A stretch of 64,000 nucleotides of DNA, taken from assembly GCA_903871335.1 (NCBI GenBank), contig CAIQGE010000010.1, forward strand, positions 101,851 through 165,850, in the 5' to 3' direction. How positions within the stretch are numbered: the stretch's first letter is position 1; every line of letters starts with the position of its first letter. Made by a program: the position numbers and the translations under genes. The DNA is from an uncultured Actinomycetes bacterium (lineage in GTDB: Bacteria; Actinomycetota; Acidimicrobiia; Acidimicrobiales; RAAP-2). Of the stretch, positions 49,569 through 57,271 are shown in pieces. Under the pieces are notes generated by a model. It did not search any database and had not been told where the DNA came from. It saw only the letters and a list, made by a program, of their open reading frames with translations.

Positions 49569-50359
49569 TCAGTAAAGCCGTCGTCGCCGGGCATCAAGAT
49601 CGCGATCGACCCGTCCCGCTCCACGATGCGTGGTTCGATGCGCGCAATACCGACCAACGAACGAGCGTGCACCATGACCGCCGCGGCACTCGGGAGATGC
49701 TGGATCGCTTCTAAGTTGCGAATGGTCGGAAAGATCATTTCCAACTCACCACTCGCCGCGCGCGCCAGGGCGTCGGTGGGACGGATCCACGCGTCCGCCA
49801 CCGTCTCGTGGGCGTCGTGCGCGGCCGTTTGTGCGTCGGGCGCGAGAGCAACGAAGAATCGTGTGTCGTAGCGGCGCGGCGGACCCACCGGCGTCACCCA
49901 GTGCGCCACGTACTCGAGTGCGTCGAGGTCGAGCCGGAGGTTCTCTTCGGCAATGACGTCCAAGAATCGCACGCTGCCGTCGTTGACCGCGCGACGATGG
50001 GCGGCAAAACGGGCCACCGTGTCCGGTTCCTCCAGACGCACCGGCAGTCCGTTGGCGTGACGCGCCAAGAGCAAACCGGCCTCCTCGAAGAGCTCCCGCA
50101 GGCACGCCACGTAATAGGCCAGGCCCCCACCCTCGAGGCCAAGACGCTGCGAGGCACGTTCGTCGTCGACGCCCAAGGTGAGTTCGCTCACGCCCGGGCC
50201 GGCGTCGGCCGCGTCCACACCACCACCGGGAAAAACGTACGCTCCACCCACGAAGTCACTCTGCAGATTCCGACGCAACATGAGAACCTCGAAGCCCGAC
50301 GGCGAATCGCGCACCGTCATGACGGTGGCTGCCGGTCGGGGAATGAGGGGTTCGGACAT
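49565..50359 (-). CDS. Nudix hydrolase, NUDT19/CoA-diphosphatase-like
   Basis: This 264-residue protein has a Nudix box split as GGGVDAADAG...YYVACLRELFEEAGLLLA. The metal-binding REx2EE core is intact and a 36-residue insertion lies before it. The N-terminal VLMLRRNLQSDFVGGAYVFPGGGVD and the insertion match the NUDT19-like group, some of which cleave CoA or ADP-ribose derivatives. The substrate is not known. TAGGTT lies 6 nt before ATG 50359. The gene is convergent with pfkA, with a 4-nt overlap of the stops. Confidence 0.86.
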   Translation of the reverse strand: MSEPLIPRPAATVMTVRDSPSGFEVLMLRRNLQSDFVGGAYVFPGGGVDAADAGPGVSELTLGVDDERASQRLGLEGGGLAYYVACLRELFEEAGLLLARHANGLPVRLEEPDTVARFAAHRRAVNDGSVRFLDVIAEENLRLDLDALEYVAHWVTPVGPPRRYDTRFFVALAPDAQTAAHDAHETVADAWIRPTDALARAASGELEMIFPTIRNLEAIQHLPSAAAVMVHARSLVGIARIEPRIVERDGSIAILMPGDDGFTD

Positions 50360-50365
50360 GACCCC

Positions 50366-50371
50366 AACCTA
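50366..50371 (-). promoter_or_regulatory. Leaderless -10 element TAGGTT for the Nudix gene
   Basis: TAGGTT on the minus strand lies 6 nt before ATG 50359. Confidence 0.55.
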
Positions 50372-50450
50372 CTTAAGAGGCCGATAAAAGGCACACAAAG
50401 AGAGCCGCGGAGGCGAGTAAGTTGAGCGTGCACCGCAGCAAAGGAGCGAC

Positions 50451-51350
50451 ATGGCGACTACCCCGCCGAAGAAAAATGCCACGCCCGCCAAGAAGGCGAC
50501 GGCCAAGAAGCCCGCGAATCGCGGCAAGTCGCGTCGCCCGGCGGGACTGTTCACCTGGCTGGCCATTAGCGTCGTGGTGGTCCTGATCGCCGTAATTGTG
50601 ATCGTCAAAGCAACGAGTTCAAGCCCCGCCAAGCAGTCCACCGCGTTCGTCCCCGCCTCGCCCGCCGTTGTTCACGAAGTGACGAATGTTCCGGCCAGCG
50701 TTTTTGACGCCGTCGGCGTCACGGCCCCGGCGGTGCCCGTGTCCAAGCCCTCGGTGCCGAAGGCCAGCCAGAAGGTCCTCGAATGGCCGGACGCGAACGG
50801 CGTGTTGCGCCCCACCGTCTACTACGAAGGGGCCGAGTTCTGTCCCTACTGCGCCGCTGAACGCTGGAGTTTGATCATCGCGCTGAGTCGATTTGGAACG
50901 TTCTCGGATCTCGGCAATGCCGCGTCGAGCAGCACCGACTATTACCCCAACACCCAAACGTTCACGTTCCTGAAGGCGAAATACGTCTCGTCGTACGTCA
51001 ACTTCTCGTCGATTGAACAAACGGACGTCAACCACAACCCCCTGCAAACGCCCAACGCCAAGCAGAGTGCCTTGTTCGCCGAGTGGGACCAAAACGGATC
51101 GATTCCATTTATTTCGTACGGCAATCAATTCTTCCGCATCGGATCGTCCTACACGCCCGACGCCCTGAAGGGGCTGAGTCGCGAGCAGATCGCCGGCAAC
51201 TTGAGTGACTCCACGAACTTGTTGACCCAGGGCATCGTGTCCTCGGCGAACTACGCCACGGCGGCCATCTGCCAGGCCACCGGCAATAAGCCCGGCAACG
51301 TGTGTGACTCACCCGGCGTGAAGGCGGCGAAGTCCGCCATGGGTATCTAG
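50451..51350 (+). CDS. DUF929 thioredoxin-like membrane-anchored protein with CPYC motif
   Basis: This 299-residue protein starts with a Lys/Pro/Ala-rich cytoplasmic tail ([19 protein letters not shown]), then one membrane helix ([20 protein letters not shown]), then an exported DUF929 domain. The domain has the redox motif [12 protein letters not shown] and [18 protein letters not shown], laid out as in thioredoxin-fold proteins. It probably forms disulfides in exported proteins, with the next gene (VKOR) as its re-oxidase. ATG 50451 has AAAGGAG 5 nt upstream. Confidence 0.85.
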   Translation: MATTPPKKNATPAKKATAKKPANRGKSRRPAGLFTWLAISVVVVLIAVIVIVKATSSSPAKQSTAFVPASPAVVHEVTNVPASVFDAVGVTAPAVPVSKPSVPKASQKVLEWPDANGVLRPTVYYEGAEFCPYCAAERWSLIIALSRFGTFSDLGNAASSSTDYYPNTQTFTFLKAKYVSSYVNFSSIEQTDVNHNPLQTPNAKQSALFAEWDQNGSIPFISYGNQFFRIGSSYTPDALKGLSREQIAGNLSDSTNLLTQGIVSSANYATAAICQATGNKPGNVCDSPGVKAAKSAMGI

Positions 51351-51817
51351 TGACCGAACTGAACCCCGTCCCCCGTTGGGCGGTGGCGGCGACTTTCGTA
51401 CTGAGTCTCGCCGGGCTCGCGATATCGGCCTACATGACCTACGCGCACTTCGCGGGCACCTCGGTGCTCGCGTGTCCCGATACGGGCGTCGTGAATTGCG
51501 CGCTGGTGACGACGTCGGCGCAATCGAAATTGCTGGGCATCCCCGTCGCGATGTTGGGTCTCGGACAATACCTCGTGATGACGGCGCTCAACTCCCCGTG
51601 GGGCTGGAAGCGTCCGGAACGCTGGGTAGCGATCGGGCGTTTCGCCCTCGCGGGCGTCGGGTTCGCCATGGTGTTGTGGTTGATCATCGCCGAATTCTTG
51701 ATCATCAAGCACATTTGCCTCTGGTGCACCGCGGTGCACGTGGTGACCTTCGCGCTACTACTCGTGCTGACGCGTGTCAGCCCCGAACAACTCGGTTGGA
51801 CTAGCTCGCCCGAATAA
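51350..51817 (+). CDS. VKOR-family disulfide-bond oxidoreductase
   Basis: This 155-residue four-helix membrane protein has the VKOR cysteine set: Cys42 and Cys50 in the first periplasmic loop (VLACPDTGVVNCALV) and the quinone-proximal CLWC (Cys123 and Cys126). VKOR passes electrons from DsbA-like partners to quinone. The GTG start shares a base with the stop of the DUF929 gene, so both are made together. Its 3' end overlaps the convergent whiB gene by 17 nt. Confidence 0.93.
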   Translation: MTELNPVPRWAVAATFVLSLAGLAISAYMTYAHFAGTSVLACPDTGVVNCALVTTSAQSKLLGIPVAMLGLGQYLVMTALNSPWGWKRPERWVAIGRFALAGVGFAMVLWLIIAEFLIIKHICLWCTAVHVVTFALLLVLTRVSPEQLGWTSSPE

Positions 51818-52052
51818 GCGAACGGCGTTCGTCCTCGTTGAGACCGCCCCAAATTCCGTGGATTTCGTGGTTGCGAAGCGCCATCTCCAGGCAGTCCTCG
51901 CGTACCGCGCACCCCGCACAAATACGCTTAGCGACGGATTCCCGCTCGAGTCGATCATCCTTACGCTCGGTGGCGTTCGGTGGGAAAAAGGCGTCGCGGT
52001 ACGCACCACGACACGCTGCATCAGTGGTCCACTCGATTGCGGTTATTGACAT
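51801..52052 (-). CDS. whiB: WhiB-family Fe-S transcription regulator
   Basis: This 83-residue Wbl protein has the four cluster cysteines (14, 45, 48 and 54) in the C-x30-C-x2-C-x5-C pattern, followed by HGIWGGLNEDERRSL. Wbl proteins bind a 4Fe-4S cluster and sigma region 4 to control transcription. ATG 52052 is preferred because the G-run ribosome-binding site lies 6 nt upstream. The position beside two ArsA-like ATPases matches M. tuberculosis whiB4-Rv3679-Rv3680, which suggests a WhiB4-type orthologue. Other Wbl types cannot be excluded. Confidence 0.93.
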   Translation of the reverse strand: MSITAIEWTTDAACRGAYRDAFFPPNATERKDDRLERESVAKRICAGCAVREDCLEMALRNHEIHGIWGGLNEDERRSLIRAS

Positions 52053-52168
52053 ACCCATCCCCCCAGACGTGGTCTACGTAGGCACGCTACCGATCGGCCC
52101 ATGGTTTCCACAAGAGGCGTGATCAGGAAGTTCACAATTCGTTCGCGAGCACCTCGCGTTATGGCCAC

Positions 52169-52174
52169 TACCGT
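52169..52174 (+). promoter_or_regulatory. Leaderless -10 element TACCGT for the first ArsA-like gene
   Basis: TACCGT lies 6 nt before GTG 52181. Confidence 0.6.
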
Positions 52175-52180
52175 GCGAGC

Positions 52181-53116
52181 GTGACCTTCCGTTCGTTTCT
52201 CACCGCGAGCCGAGTTCGCTTCATTGTCGGCAAGGGCGGGGTGGGCAAGACCACCGTCAGCGCCGCCCTGGCCCTCGCGGGCGCGGCGGAGGGTTTGCAC
52301 GTTCACGTCATCGAACTCGAAGGACGTGAGGAGTTTCTGCGCTGTTTCGACGCCGAAGGACCCCTGCAGTACGAATCCACGACGCTCTACGAACACCCGA
52401 GTGGTGGTCGTGTGAGCGCTCGCCACCTCGGCCCCGATGAGGCGCTCGTCGAGTGGTTGCGCGACCACGGATTCGGGCGCTTGGTGGGTCGCCTTCGATC
52501 CAGCGGGGCCCTCGACGTCATCGCGACGGCCGTGCCGGGAATTCGCGACGTCCTCGTCCTCGGAAAGATCAAAGCCCTGGCTCGCGACTTTGACGCCGAC
52601 GCCATTTTGGTAGACGCCCCCGCGACCGGCCACTCGTTGAGCCTGTTGGCCTCGCCCAGTTCGCTCATGGCCGCCGCCCGTTCGGGGCCGATTCGCCGTC
52701 AGGCCGAAGAAGTCGACCAGATGCTGCGCGATGAGACTCGTTGTTGCGTGTCACTCGTCACCTTGGCGGCCGAGCTACCGGTGACCGAGGCCGTCGAGGC
52801 GGCGTTCGGTCTCGAGGATCGCGCCGGTGTGGCTCTCTCGTCGATCATCGTGAACCAGTTCGCCGGGGGCGAATCACTCCTTCGCACGAACCTGGCGGCT
52901 ACCGAAGTGGCCACCCTGGATCCCCATCTCGCCCACAGCATCGACGTCGCTCGTTGGTTCACCCTCGCCCGAGTCGACGAGGAGGCCCGTCAATTATCTC
53001 GACTCCACCACGAGCTCCCTCTTGAGCAGATGGTGCTGCCGCGACTCGAAGCGGACACGATTGATCTGTCTCGCCTCTCGAGCCTCGCCGACGCGTGCAT
53101 CCGGGCGGCATCGTGA
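52181..53116 (+). CDS. ArsA/Get3-like ATPase, first of a pair (Rv3679-like)
   Basis: This 311-residue soluble ATPase has the ArsA-type P-loop VRFIVGKGGVGKTTVSAAL with the signature intradimer Lys, a switch region ILVDAPATGHSLSLLASPSS, and a long helical region. ArsA/Get3 proteins pump anions or target tail-anchored membrane proteins. No arsB pump is present. In mycobacteria the matching pair forms a heteromer tied to stress tolerance. The next gene overlaps by 4 nt (GTGA). Confidence 0.87.
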   Translation: MTFRSFLTASRVRFIVGKGGVGKTTVSAALALAGAAEGLHVHVIELEGREEFLRCFDAEGPLQYESTTLYEHPSGGRVSARHLGPDEALVEWLRDHGFGRLVGRLRSSGALDVIATAVPGIRDVLVLGKIKALARDFDADAILVDAPATGHSLSLLASPSSLMAAARSGPIRRQAEEVDQMLRDETRCCVSLVTLAAELPVTEAVEAAFGLEDRAGVALSSIIVNQFAGGESLLRTNLAATEVATLDPHLAHSIDVARWFTLARVDEEARQLSRLHHELPLEQMVLPRLEADTIDLSRLSSLADACIRAAS

Positions 53117-54168
53117 CGCTCGCCGACACTCTCGCCGCTCAGCACGTGGTCGTGGTCGCTGGTTCCGGTGGTGTGGGAAAGACCACGTCGTCGGCCGCGC
53201 TCGCCATCGCGCTCGCCCAACGAGGACGACGAGTGTGCGTGCTCACCGTGGACCCCGCTCGTCGTTTGGCCACCGCACTCGGTCTTGACCTCGACGAGGG
53301 TACGGCCCGCACCGTGGCCGGCCCCTGGTCGGGAGAACTCACCGCCGTCCAGCTCGACGCCGGTCGGACCTTTGACGGACTCCTCGAGCGCTACGGAGGC
53401 TCACCGGACGCGATCAGTGCCATCCGCCGCAATCCGATCTACCGGTCACTGGCCGGTGCCCTCGGCGGTACGCAGGAGTACATGGCGGTCGAGCGCGTCT
53501 ACGAGCTCTCGAATTCAGGTCACTACGACGTCGTGGTCATCGACACACCGCCCACGCGCAACGCCGTTGACCTGCTGGATGCTCCCGACCGTTTGCTCGG
53601 GTTCTTAAGTCACGGCATCGTGCGCGCACTGCTCGCCCCGACCAAGGTCTCGCTGCGCGCCGCGTCCCTCGCGACAGCCGCCGCCACCCGCACTATTGGT
53701 TCCGTGGTCGGCACCGATCTCGTCAACGATGTCGTCTCCTTCTTCCAGGCCTTCGCCTCCCTCCATCAAGGTTTCATCGATCGCGCACGCGCCGTTCAAG
53801 AACTCTTGGCCGACGACGCCACGGCCTACGTACTCGTCACGACGCCCCGCGGCGACGCGCTCGAAGAAACCCGCTGGTTCTCAGACCAACTCACTCAGCG
53901 CAACCTGCGCACGACTGGCGTCATCGTGAATCGCGTGCACCCAAGTTTCACCACACTCGACCCCGAACACCTGCCGCTGGCGGGCGGCGTGCTGGGAGCG
54001 CACCTCGACAATCTGCGCGACATGGAGCGCGCCGCTCGACGGGACCGCGCGGCGGTGTCGGTGCTCACCGGACAAGATCCGAATGTTCTGGTGGCCGAGA
54101 TACCGTGGCGGGCGGACCCGCTCACGGACATCGACGCGTTGTCCGACGTGGCAACTTCGTACCTGTAG
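53113..54168 (+). CDS. ArsA/Get3-like ATPase, second of a pair (Rv3680-like)
   Basis: This 351-residue paralogue has the P-loop VVAGSGGVGKTTSSAALAIAL, with Ser in place of the signature Lys, then VLTVDPARRLATALG and VVIDTPPTRNAVDLLDAPDRLLGFL. Loss of the signature Lys in one partner suggests unequal roles in a heterodimer with the preceding protein. The start is GTG 53113, which overlaps the upstream stop. Confidence 0.87.
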   Translation: MTLADTLAAQHVVVVAGSGGVGKTTSSAALAIALAQRGRRVCVLTVDPARRLATALGLDLDEGTARTVAGPWSGELTAVQLDAGRTFDGLLERYGGSPDAISAIRRNPIYRSLAGALGGTQEYMAVERVYELSNSGHYDVVVIDTPPTRNAVDLLDAPDRLLGFLSHGIVRALLAPTKVSLRAASLATAAATRTIGSVVGTDLVNDVVSFFQAFASLHQGFIDRARAVQELLADDATAYVLVTTPRGDALEETRWFSDQLTQRNLRTTGVIVNRVHPSFTTLDPEHLPLAGGVLGAHLDNLRDMERAARRDRAAVSVLTGQDPNVLVAEIPWRADPLTDIDALSDVATSYL

Positions 54169-54178
54169 GCCCTTCCGC

Positions 54179-54184
54179 TACGCT
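54179..54184 (+). promoter_or_regulatory. Leaderless -10 element TACGCT for the receiver gene
   Basis: TACGCT lies 6 nt before GTG 54191. Confidence 0.6.
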
Positions 54185-54190
54185 GGTCCC

Positions 54191-54622
54191 GTGGCCAACG
54201 TCCTCCTCGCAAGTGACCTGCCGAGCCTGCGCAGCGAATTGCGATCCATGCTGGAATCGCCGGAAATCTCGATCATCGAGGCGTCCTCGGGTCCCGAAGT
54301 CTTCTCTCTCTTAGAGGAGTACGACGTCGATCTCGCGATCCTGGATCTCCAGATTGGCTCGATGGGCGCCATGGCCATTTGCTTGGACCTTCACCACGAG
54401 GAGTCCTACGGCGCGAATGATCACGTCCCCGTGCTCATGCTCCTGGACCGACGTCCCGACGTCTTCCTCGCTCGACGCAGTGGCGCCGAGGGTTTCGTGG
54501 TCAAGCCGCTCGATCCCCAACGAGTGCGCCGCGCGGTGCGGGCCTTGCTGCGGGGCGAGACGTTCGAGGACGACGCGTGGAAGCCGGCGACGGTTCGCGT
54601 GGGCGCCTCGAACGCTGAATGA
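54191..54622 (+). CDS. Stand-alone response-regulator receiver domain
   Basis: This 143-residue CheY-like protein shows NVLLASDLPSLRSELRSMLE, the phospho-Asp in DLAILDLQIGSMGA, and the Lys switch in GAEGFVVKPLDPQRVRRAVRALL. It has no output domain, so it would act by protein contact. GTG 54191 is set by TACGCT 6 nt upstream. It overlaps the CorC-like gene by 4 nt (ATGA), which hints at a joint function. No kinase is nearby. Confidence 0.85.
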   Translation: MANVLLASDLPSLRSELRSMLESPEISIIEASSGPEVFSLLEEYDVDLAILDLQIGSMGAMAICLDLHHEESYGANDHVPVLMLLDRRPDVFLARRSGAEGFVVKPLDPQRVRRAVRALLRGETFEDDAWKPATVRVGASNAE

Positions 54623-55488
54623 GCGGCGAGAAACCCCGACCAAGTCTCTGGTCGAGACTGCGCGCCATCACCCACACGGGTGAACCCACGCCCCCACCCG
54701 ACGAACGGGTCCTCGCGCTGATTCGCCGCATCCACGAGCTCGCACATTTAGAGGTCCGCGACGTGATGACGCCGCGCGTGGACGTTGTCTACCTCACCAT
54801 GCCGGTCACCCCCGAAGCCGTGGCCGAGGCAGTTCGAGACACCGGCCACTCGTGTTTTCCGGTGGTCCTCGACGACCTCGATGACGTGGACGGTGTGTTG
54901 TTCGTCAATGACCTCTTTCGCTCCTCCTCCACCAAGCGAGCCGTCGGCGTCTCACTCCCCACGGCAACCGAGATTGCTCGCAAGATTCGGCGCCCGCCCG
55001 TCCTGTTGCCCGAGACGATGGACGTCCTGGAAGCACTCGAGGAAATGCGCAGCCAGCGGCGCACGTTTGCTCTCGTGCTCGATGAGCATGGTGGGGTGGC
55101 CGGGGTGGTATCCACCCGCGACCTTCTCGAACCGCTCGTGGGTGACCTCAACGACGAATTTGACGAAGACGACGAGCCGACGATCGCCCGCATCCGCCAG
55201 GACCGTTGGTTGGTCGATGGTCAGACACACGTCGACAAGGTCACCGAGGTCATCGGCATACCGATTCCCGAGGGCGAATACGTCACGATCGCCGGTTTCC
55301 TCATGGACCTCACCGGCGACATTCCCGAAGCCGGTCGCGTCGTGACCTTTGAGAATTGGGAACTACGCGTGCAATCGATTGAGAAGCGTCGCGTGAACGA
55401 AATCATCGTGCAGCGTCTGGCGACCGAGGACGACCCGAGCTCCGAGAGCGACACGGCGCCCTTGGACCCCCCTTCGCGCTCCGACTAG
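54619..55488 (+). CDS. CorC/HlyC-like CBS-domain protein
   Basis: This 289-residue cytosolic protein has two CBS domains (VMTPRVDVVYLTMPVTPEAVAEAV and VLLPETMDVLEALEEMRSQRRTFALVLDE) and a C-terminal CorC_HlyC domain (DRWLVDGQTHVDKVTEVIGIPIPEGEYVTIAGFLM). It lacks the N-terminal DUF21/CNNM membrane part. Related proteins act in magnesium or cobalt efflux and bind adenine nucleotides. ATG 54619 overlaps the receiver gene stop. Confidence 0.88.
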   Translation: MSGEKPRPSLWSRLRAITHTGEPTPPPDERVLALIRRIHELAHLEVRDVMTPRVDVVYLTMPVTPEAVAEAVRDTGHSCFPVVLDDLDDVDGVLFVNDLFRSSSTKRAVGVSLPTATEIARKIRRPPVLLPETMDVLEALEEMRSQRRTFALVLDEHGGVAGVVSTRDLLEPLVGDLNDEFDEDDEPTIARIRQDRWLVDGQTHVDKVTEVIGIPIPEGEYVTIAGFLMDLTGDIPEAGRVVTFENWELRVQSIEKRRVNEIIVQRLATEDDPSSESDTAPLDPPSRSD

Positions 55489-55518
55489 TGTTGTGGAGTC
55501 GCGGGCGAACCCCGACGA

Positions 55519-55596
55519 CGGGCTGTAGCGCAGCTTGGTTAGCGCGCTGCGTTCGGGACGCAGAGGTCCCCGGTTCGAATCCGGGCAGCCCGACCA
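55519..55596 (+). tRNA. tRNA-Pro (anticodon CGG)
   Basis: Acceptor CGGGCTG pairs with CAGCCCG. The anticodon stem CTGCG/CGCAG encloses TTCGGGA with anticodon CGG (reads CCG), and the T arm is CCCGG-TTCGAAT-CCGGG. A 3' CCA is encoded at 55594-55596. Confidence 0.95.
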
Positions 55597-55624
55597 CCAC
55601 GTCGTGACGCACGACGTGGCTTAG

Positions 55625-55697
55625 GCTCCCATCGTCTAGCGGCCTAGGACACCGCCCTTTCACGGCGGCAGCGCGGGTTCGAATCCCGCTGGGAGTG
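55625..55697 (+). tRNA. tRNA-Glu (anticodon TTC)
   Basis: Acceptor GCTCCCA pairs with TGGGAGT (first pair G-T). The anticodon stem CCGCC/GGCGG encloses CTTTCAC with anticodon TTC (reads GAA), and the T arm is GCGGG-TTCGAAT-CCCGC. The CCA is not encoded. The reverse strand is read by the C-terminus of the next open frame. Confidence 0.94.
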
Positions 55698-56222
55698 CTC
55701 ATTGCCGCGTAGGCATGAATCTGCTTGCCTGTTGCTGTTTCCCGAGGGGCGCAAAATGAGACACTTCATCGCAAACAGCAGCAGAAGCAGGAAGGCAATA
55801 ACTCCCAATTCGCCCCACGCGACCACCGCCGGGCTACCCGCTGGGCACTGAGTGGGGTCAGGGACATTGCCCTCAATGTGACACGAATTACTCGGATATG
55901 AACCAAACCAGGTGGAAGCAAGAAAAGCAATCGGGCCACCAATGAGCCACAACGCAAACCAAGCAGTGCGTCCTCGACCCTGTATTTGAAGTCTCTTAAG
56001 TCCTCGTATAAATGTTGGAATTGGCAGTAGCAATCCAACAACTAAAGAGCCAGCAACAAGTACCTGAGCGGGTGGTGGGATCTGCGCCCAACCATAGATT
56101 CCCAAGTCAATTCCGGCATAAGGCTTTGTTGAGACATAAAAGATGAAGAGGCACCACACAATGCCTGAAGCGATACAGATTCCTGATGCAACCCAAAGTA
56201 AGTCAAGGTTCCGTATCTTCAA
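55644..56222 (-). CDS. Four-helix membrane protein that reads into tRNA-Glu
   Basis: This 192-residue protein has four hydrophobic helices (LLWVASGICIASGIVWCLFIFYV, PPAQVLVAGSLVVGLLLPIPTFI, FALWLIGGPIAFLASTWF and VAWGELGVIAFLLLLLFAMKCLIL) and two cysteines in an outer loop (NSCHIEGNVPDPTQCP). Its last 18 or so residues (to RDSNPRCRRERAVS) come from the antisense of tRNA-Glu, so the native C-terminus may be lost. The start at TTG 56222 is uncertain, because the frame is open further upstream with no ATG or GTG. Base composition is less GC-rich than the neighbours. The function is unknown. Confidence 0.6.
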   Translation of the reverse strand: MKIRNLDLLWVASGICIASGIVWCLFIFYVSTKPYAGIDLGIYGWAQIPPPAQVLVAGSLVVGLLLPIPTFIRGLKRLQIQGRGRTAWFALWLIGGPIAFLASTWFGSYPSNSCHIEGNVPDPTQCPAGSPAVVAWGELGVIAFLLLLLFAMKCLILRPSGNSNRQADSCLRGNEHSQRDSNPRCRRERAVS

Positions 56223-56267
56223 GAATCCGTCTTTCGGTGTTGGGTTCTCACTATGACCATCGGACCT

Positions 56268-56510
56268 TCAACTAGCCCTCACGTACTCCTGTAGTGCCAT
56301 GCGAATCGCCTCCGACAGGCTGACCCCCAGCTGAGCGGCACGCTCTAGTAGATCACGCTTGAGTTCGGGACTGAGCCGGACTGACTCAACACTGCTCGGT
56401 GCCGATCCCATGGCTGGTCTTCCACCGCGGCGGCGAAGTATTTCGTCCACGTCGTAGCCCTCTTCGGCCTGGTTGGCCATTTCTTCAATCGAGCTCTTTC
56501 GCTTCGTCAT
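56268..56510 (-). CDS. Ribbon-helix-helix antitoxin of a toxin-antitoxin pair
   Basis: This 80-residue protein has a C-terminal ribbon-helix-helix fold (SVESVRLSPELKRDLLERAAQLGVSLSEAIRMALQEYV) typical of DNA-binding antitoxins. The N-terminal half (KSSIEEMANQAEEGYDVDEILRRRGGRPAMG) probably binds the toxin. ATG 56510 overlaps the toxin stop (ATGA) and has AGGAGA 6 nt upstream. Confidence 0.82.
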   Translation of the reverse strand: MTKRKSSIEEMANQAEEGYDVDEILRRRGGRPAMGSAPSSVESVRLSPELKRDLLERAAQLGVSLSEAIRMALQEYVRAS

Positions 56511-56758
56511 TGTGGTTCTCCTGGTTGTGGGAGTAGTACTCGGTACTTCTCTCGCATCTTCATGGCATGTATGACGCATGGTCCATTGGGGCGATCCAAT
56601 ACGACAATCTCAAGGAAATTGCCGCTTGAATCAGGGCCAAGAATGAGGTACCTAATAGGATCCTCATCAACTTCGTCCACAGTAAAAGCATGGGCAATTG
56701 CGTGGAGGATCTCTTCATCGGCAATGCCATGCTTTCTAGCCGAGACCAATATGTCCAC
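56507..56758 (-). CDS. Putative toxin paired with a ribbon-helix-helix antitoxin
   Basis: This 83-residue protein reads ILVSARKHGIADEEILHAIAHAF, then ILGPDSSGNFLEIVVLDRPNG and IHAMKMREKYRVLLP. The layout matches small toxins, BrnT- or DUF4258-like, that lie directly before such antitoxins in actinobacteria. The exact family is not certain. GTG 56758 is supported by TACGAT 6 nt upstream. Probable targets would be RNA, by analogy only. Confidence 0.7.
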   Translation of the reverse strand: MDILVSARKHGIADEEILHAIAHAFTVDEVDEDPIRYLILGPDSSGNFLEIVVLDRPNGPCVIHAMKMREKYRVLLPQPGEPQ

Positions 56759-56764
56759 AGAGGT

Positions 56765-56770
56765 ATCGTA
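56765..56770 (-). promoter_or_regulatory. Leaderless -10 element TACGAT for the toxin-antitoxin pair
   Basis: TACGAT on the minus strand lies 6 nt before GTG 56758. Confidence 0.5.
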
Positions 56771-56903
56771 ATACGAAACCTTGACTTCGAGGGCTCACCA
56801 GTCGGGATTGCTTTCGGTGAGTCTTGCTACTTTGCCTGCCGAGTCCACCTCATCCAGGTAAGCAACTGGTTCCAACGCACAATGTCGAAAGGTGCCAAAT
56901 GGC

Positions 56904-57161
56904 CTAGAGATATGCGCGACGACGCTGTCGAATCCGAGCACCCATCTCCGTGCCGGGGAGTCCTCGCGCCACTCGTTGCGTGGGCTCCAACGTTGTCACG
57001 AGGTCGAGACCCGTCGCCTCGATGAGGCGACGCAGTGTGCTCAATGCCGGCTCACGACGTCCACTTTCGTAGGCGCTGATCACGCTTTGCGCGACACCCG
57101 CTCGCTGCGCCCGTTCCGTCTGTGACAGGTGCACAGAATTCCGGGCTTGACGAAGCAGCAT
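56904..57161 (-). pseudogene. HTH (XRE) protein, truncated before its nucleotidyltransferase domain
   Basis: These 85 residues form a Cro/CI-type helix-turn-helix (LLRQARNSVHLSQTERAQRAGVAQSVISAYESGRREPALSTLRRLIEATGLDL) followed by RVARGLPGTEMGARIRQRRRAYL. In full-length relatives this last segment leads into a MNT-type minimal nucleotidyltransferase. Here a TAG stop ends it and no such domain follows in any frame, so it is probably a remnant of an antitoxin or regulator. A short C-terminal form that still works as a DNA-binding protein cannot be excluded. An in-frame GTG at 57248 would add 29 residues. Confidence 0.6.
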
Positions 57162-57271
57162 TGATGACGTCGATTTCTTCTCGCTCACGACGGCCGACGA
57201 GTGCGTTTTGTCTATGGGCAGACACCACGGAATCTCGTACCGCTGCACACCGAGTGACGAGACGACGAGCG

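Noticed and set aside
55578..55697. Direct repeat of the tRNA-Glu 3' end as an attachment site partner
   Set aside because: The only similar sequences by eye are the shared T arms of other tRNAs, and no second copy with the acceptor end was found to the right.
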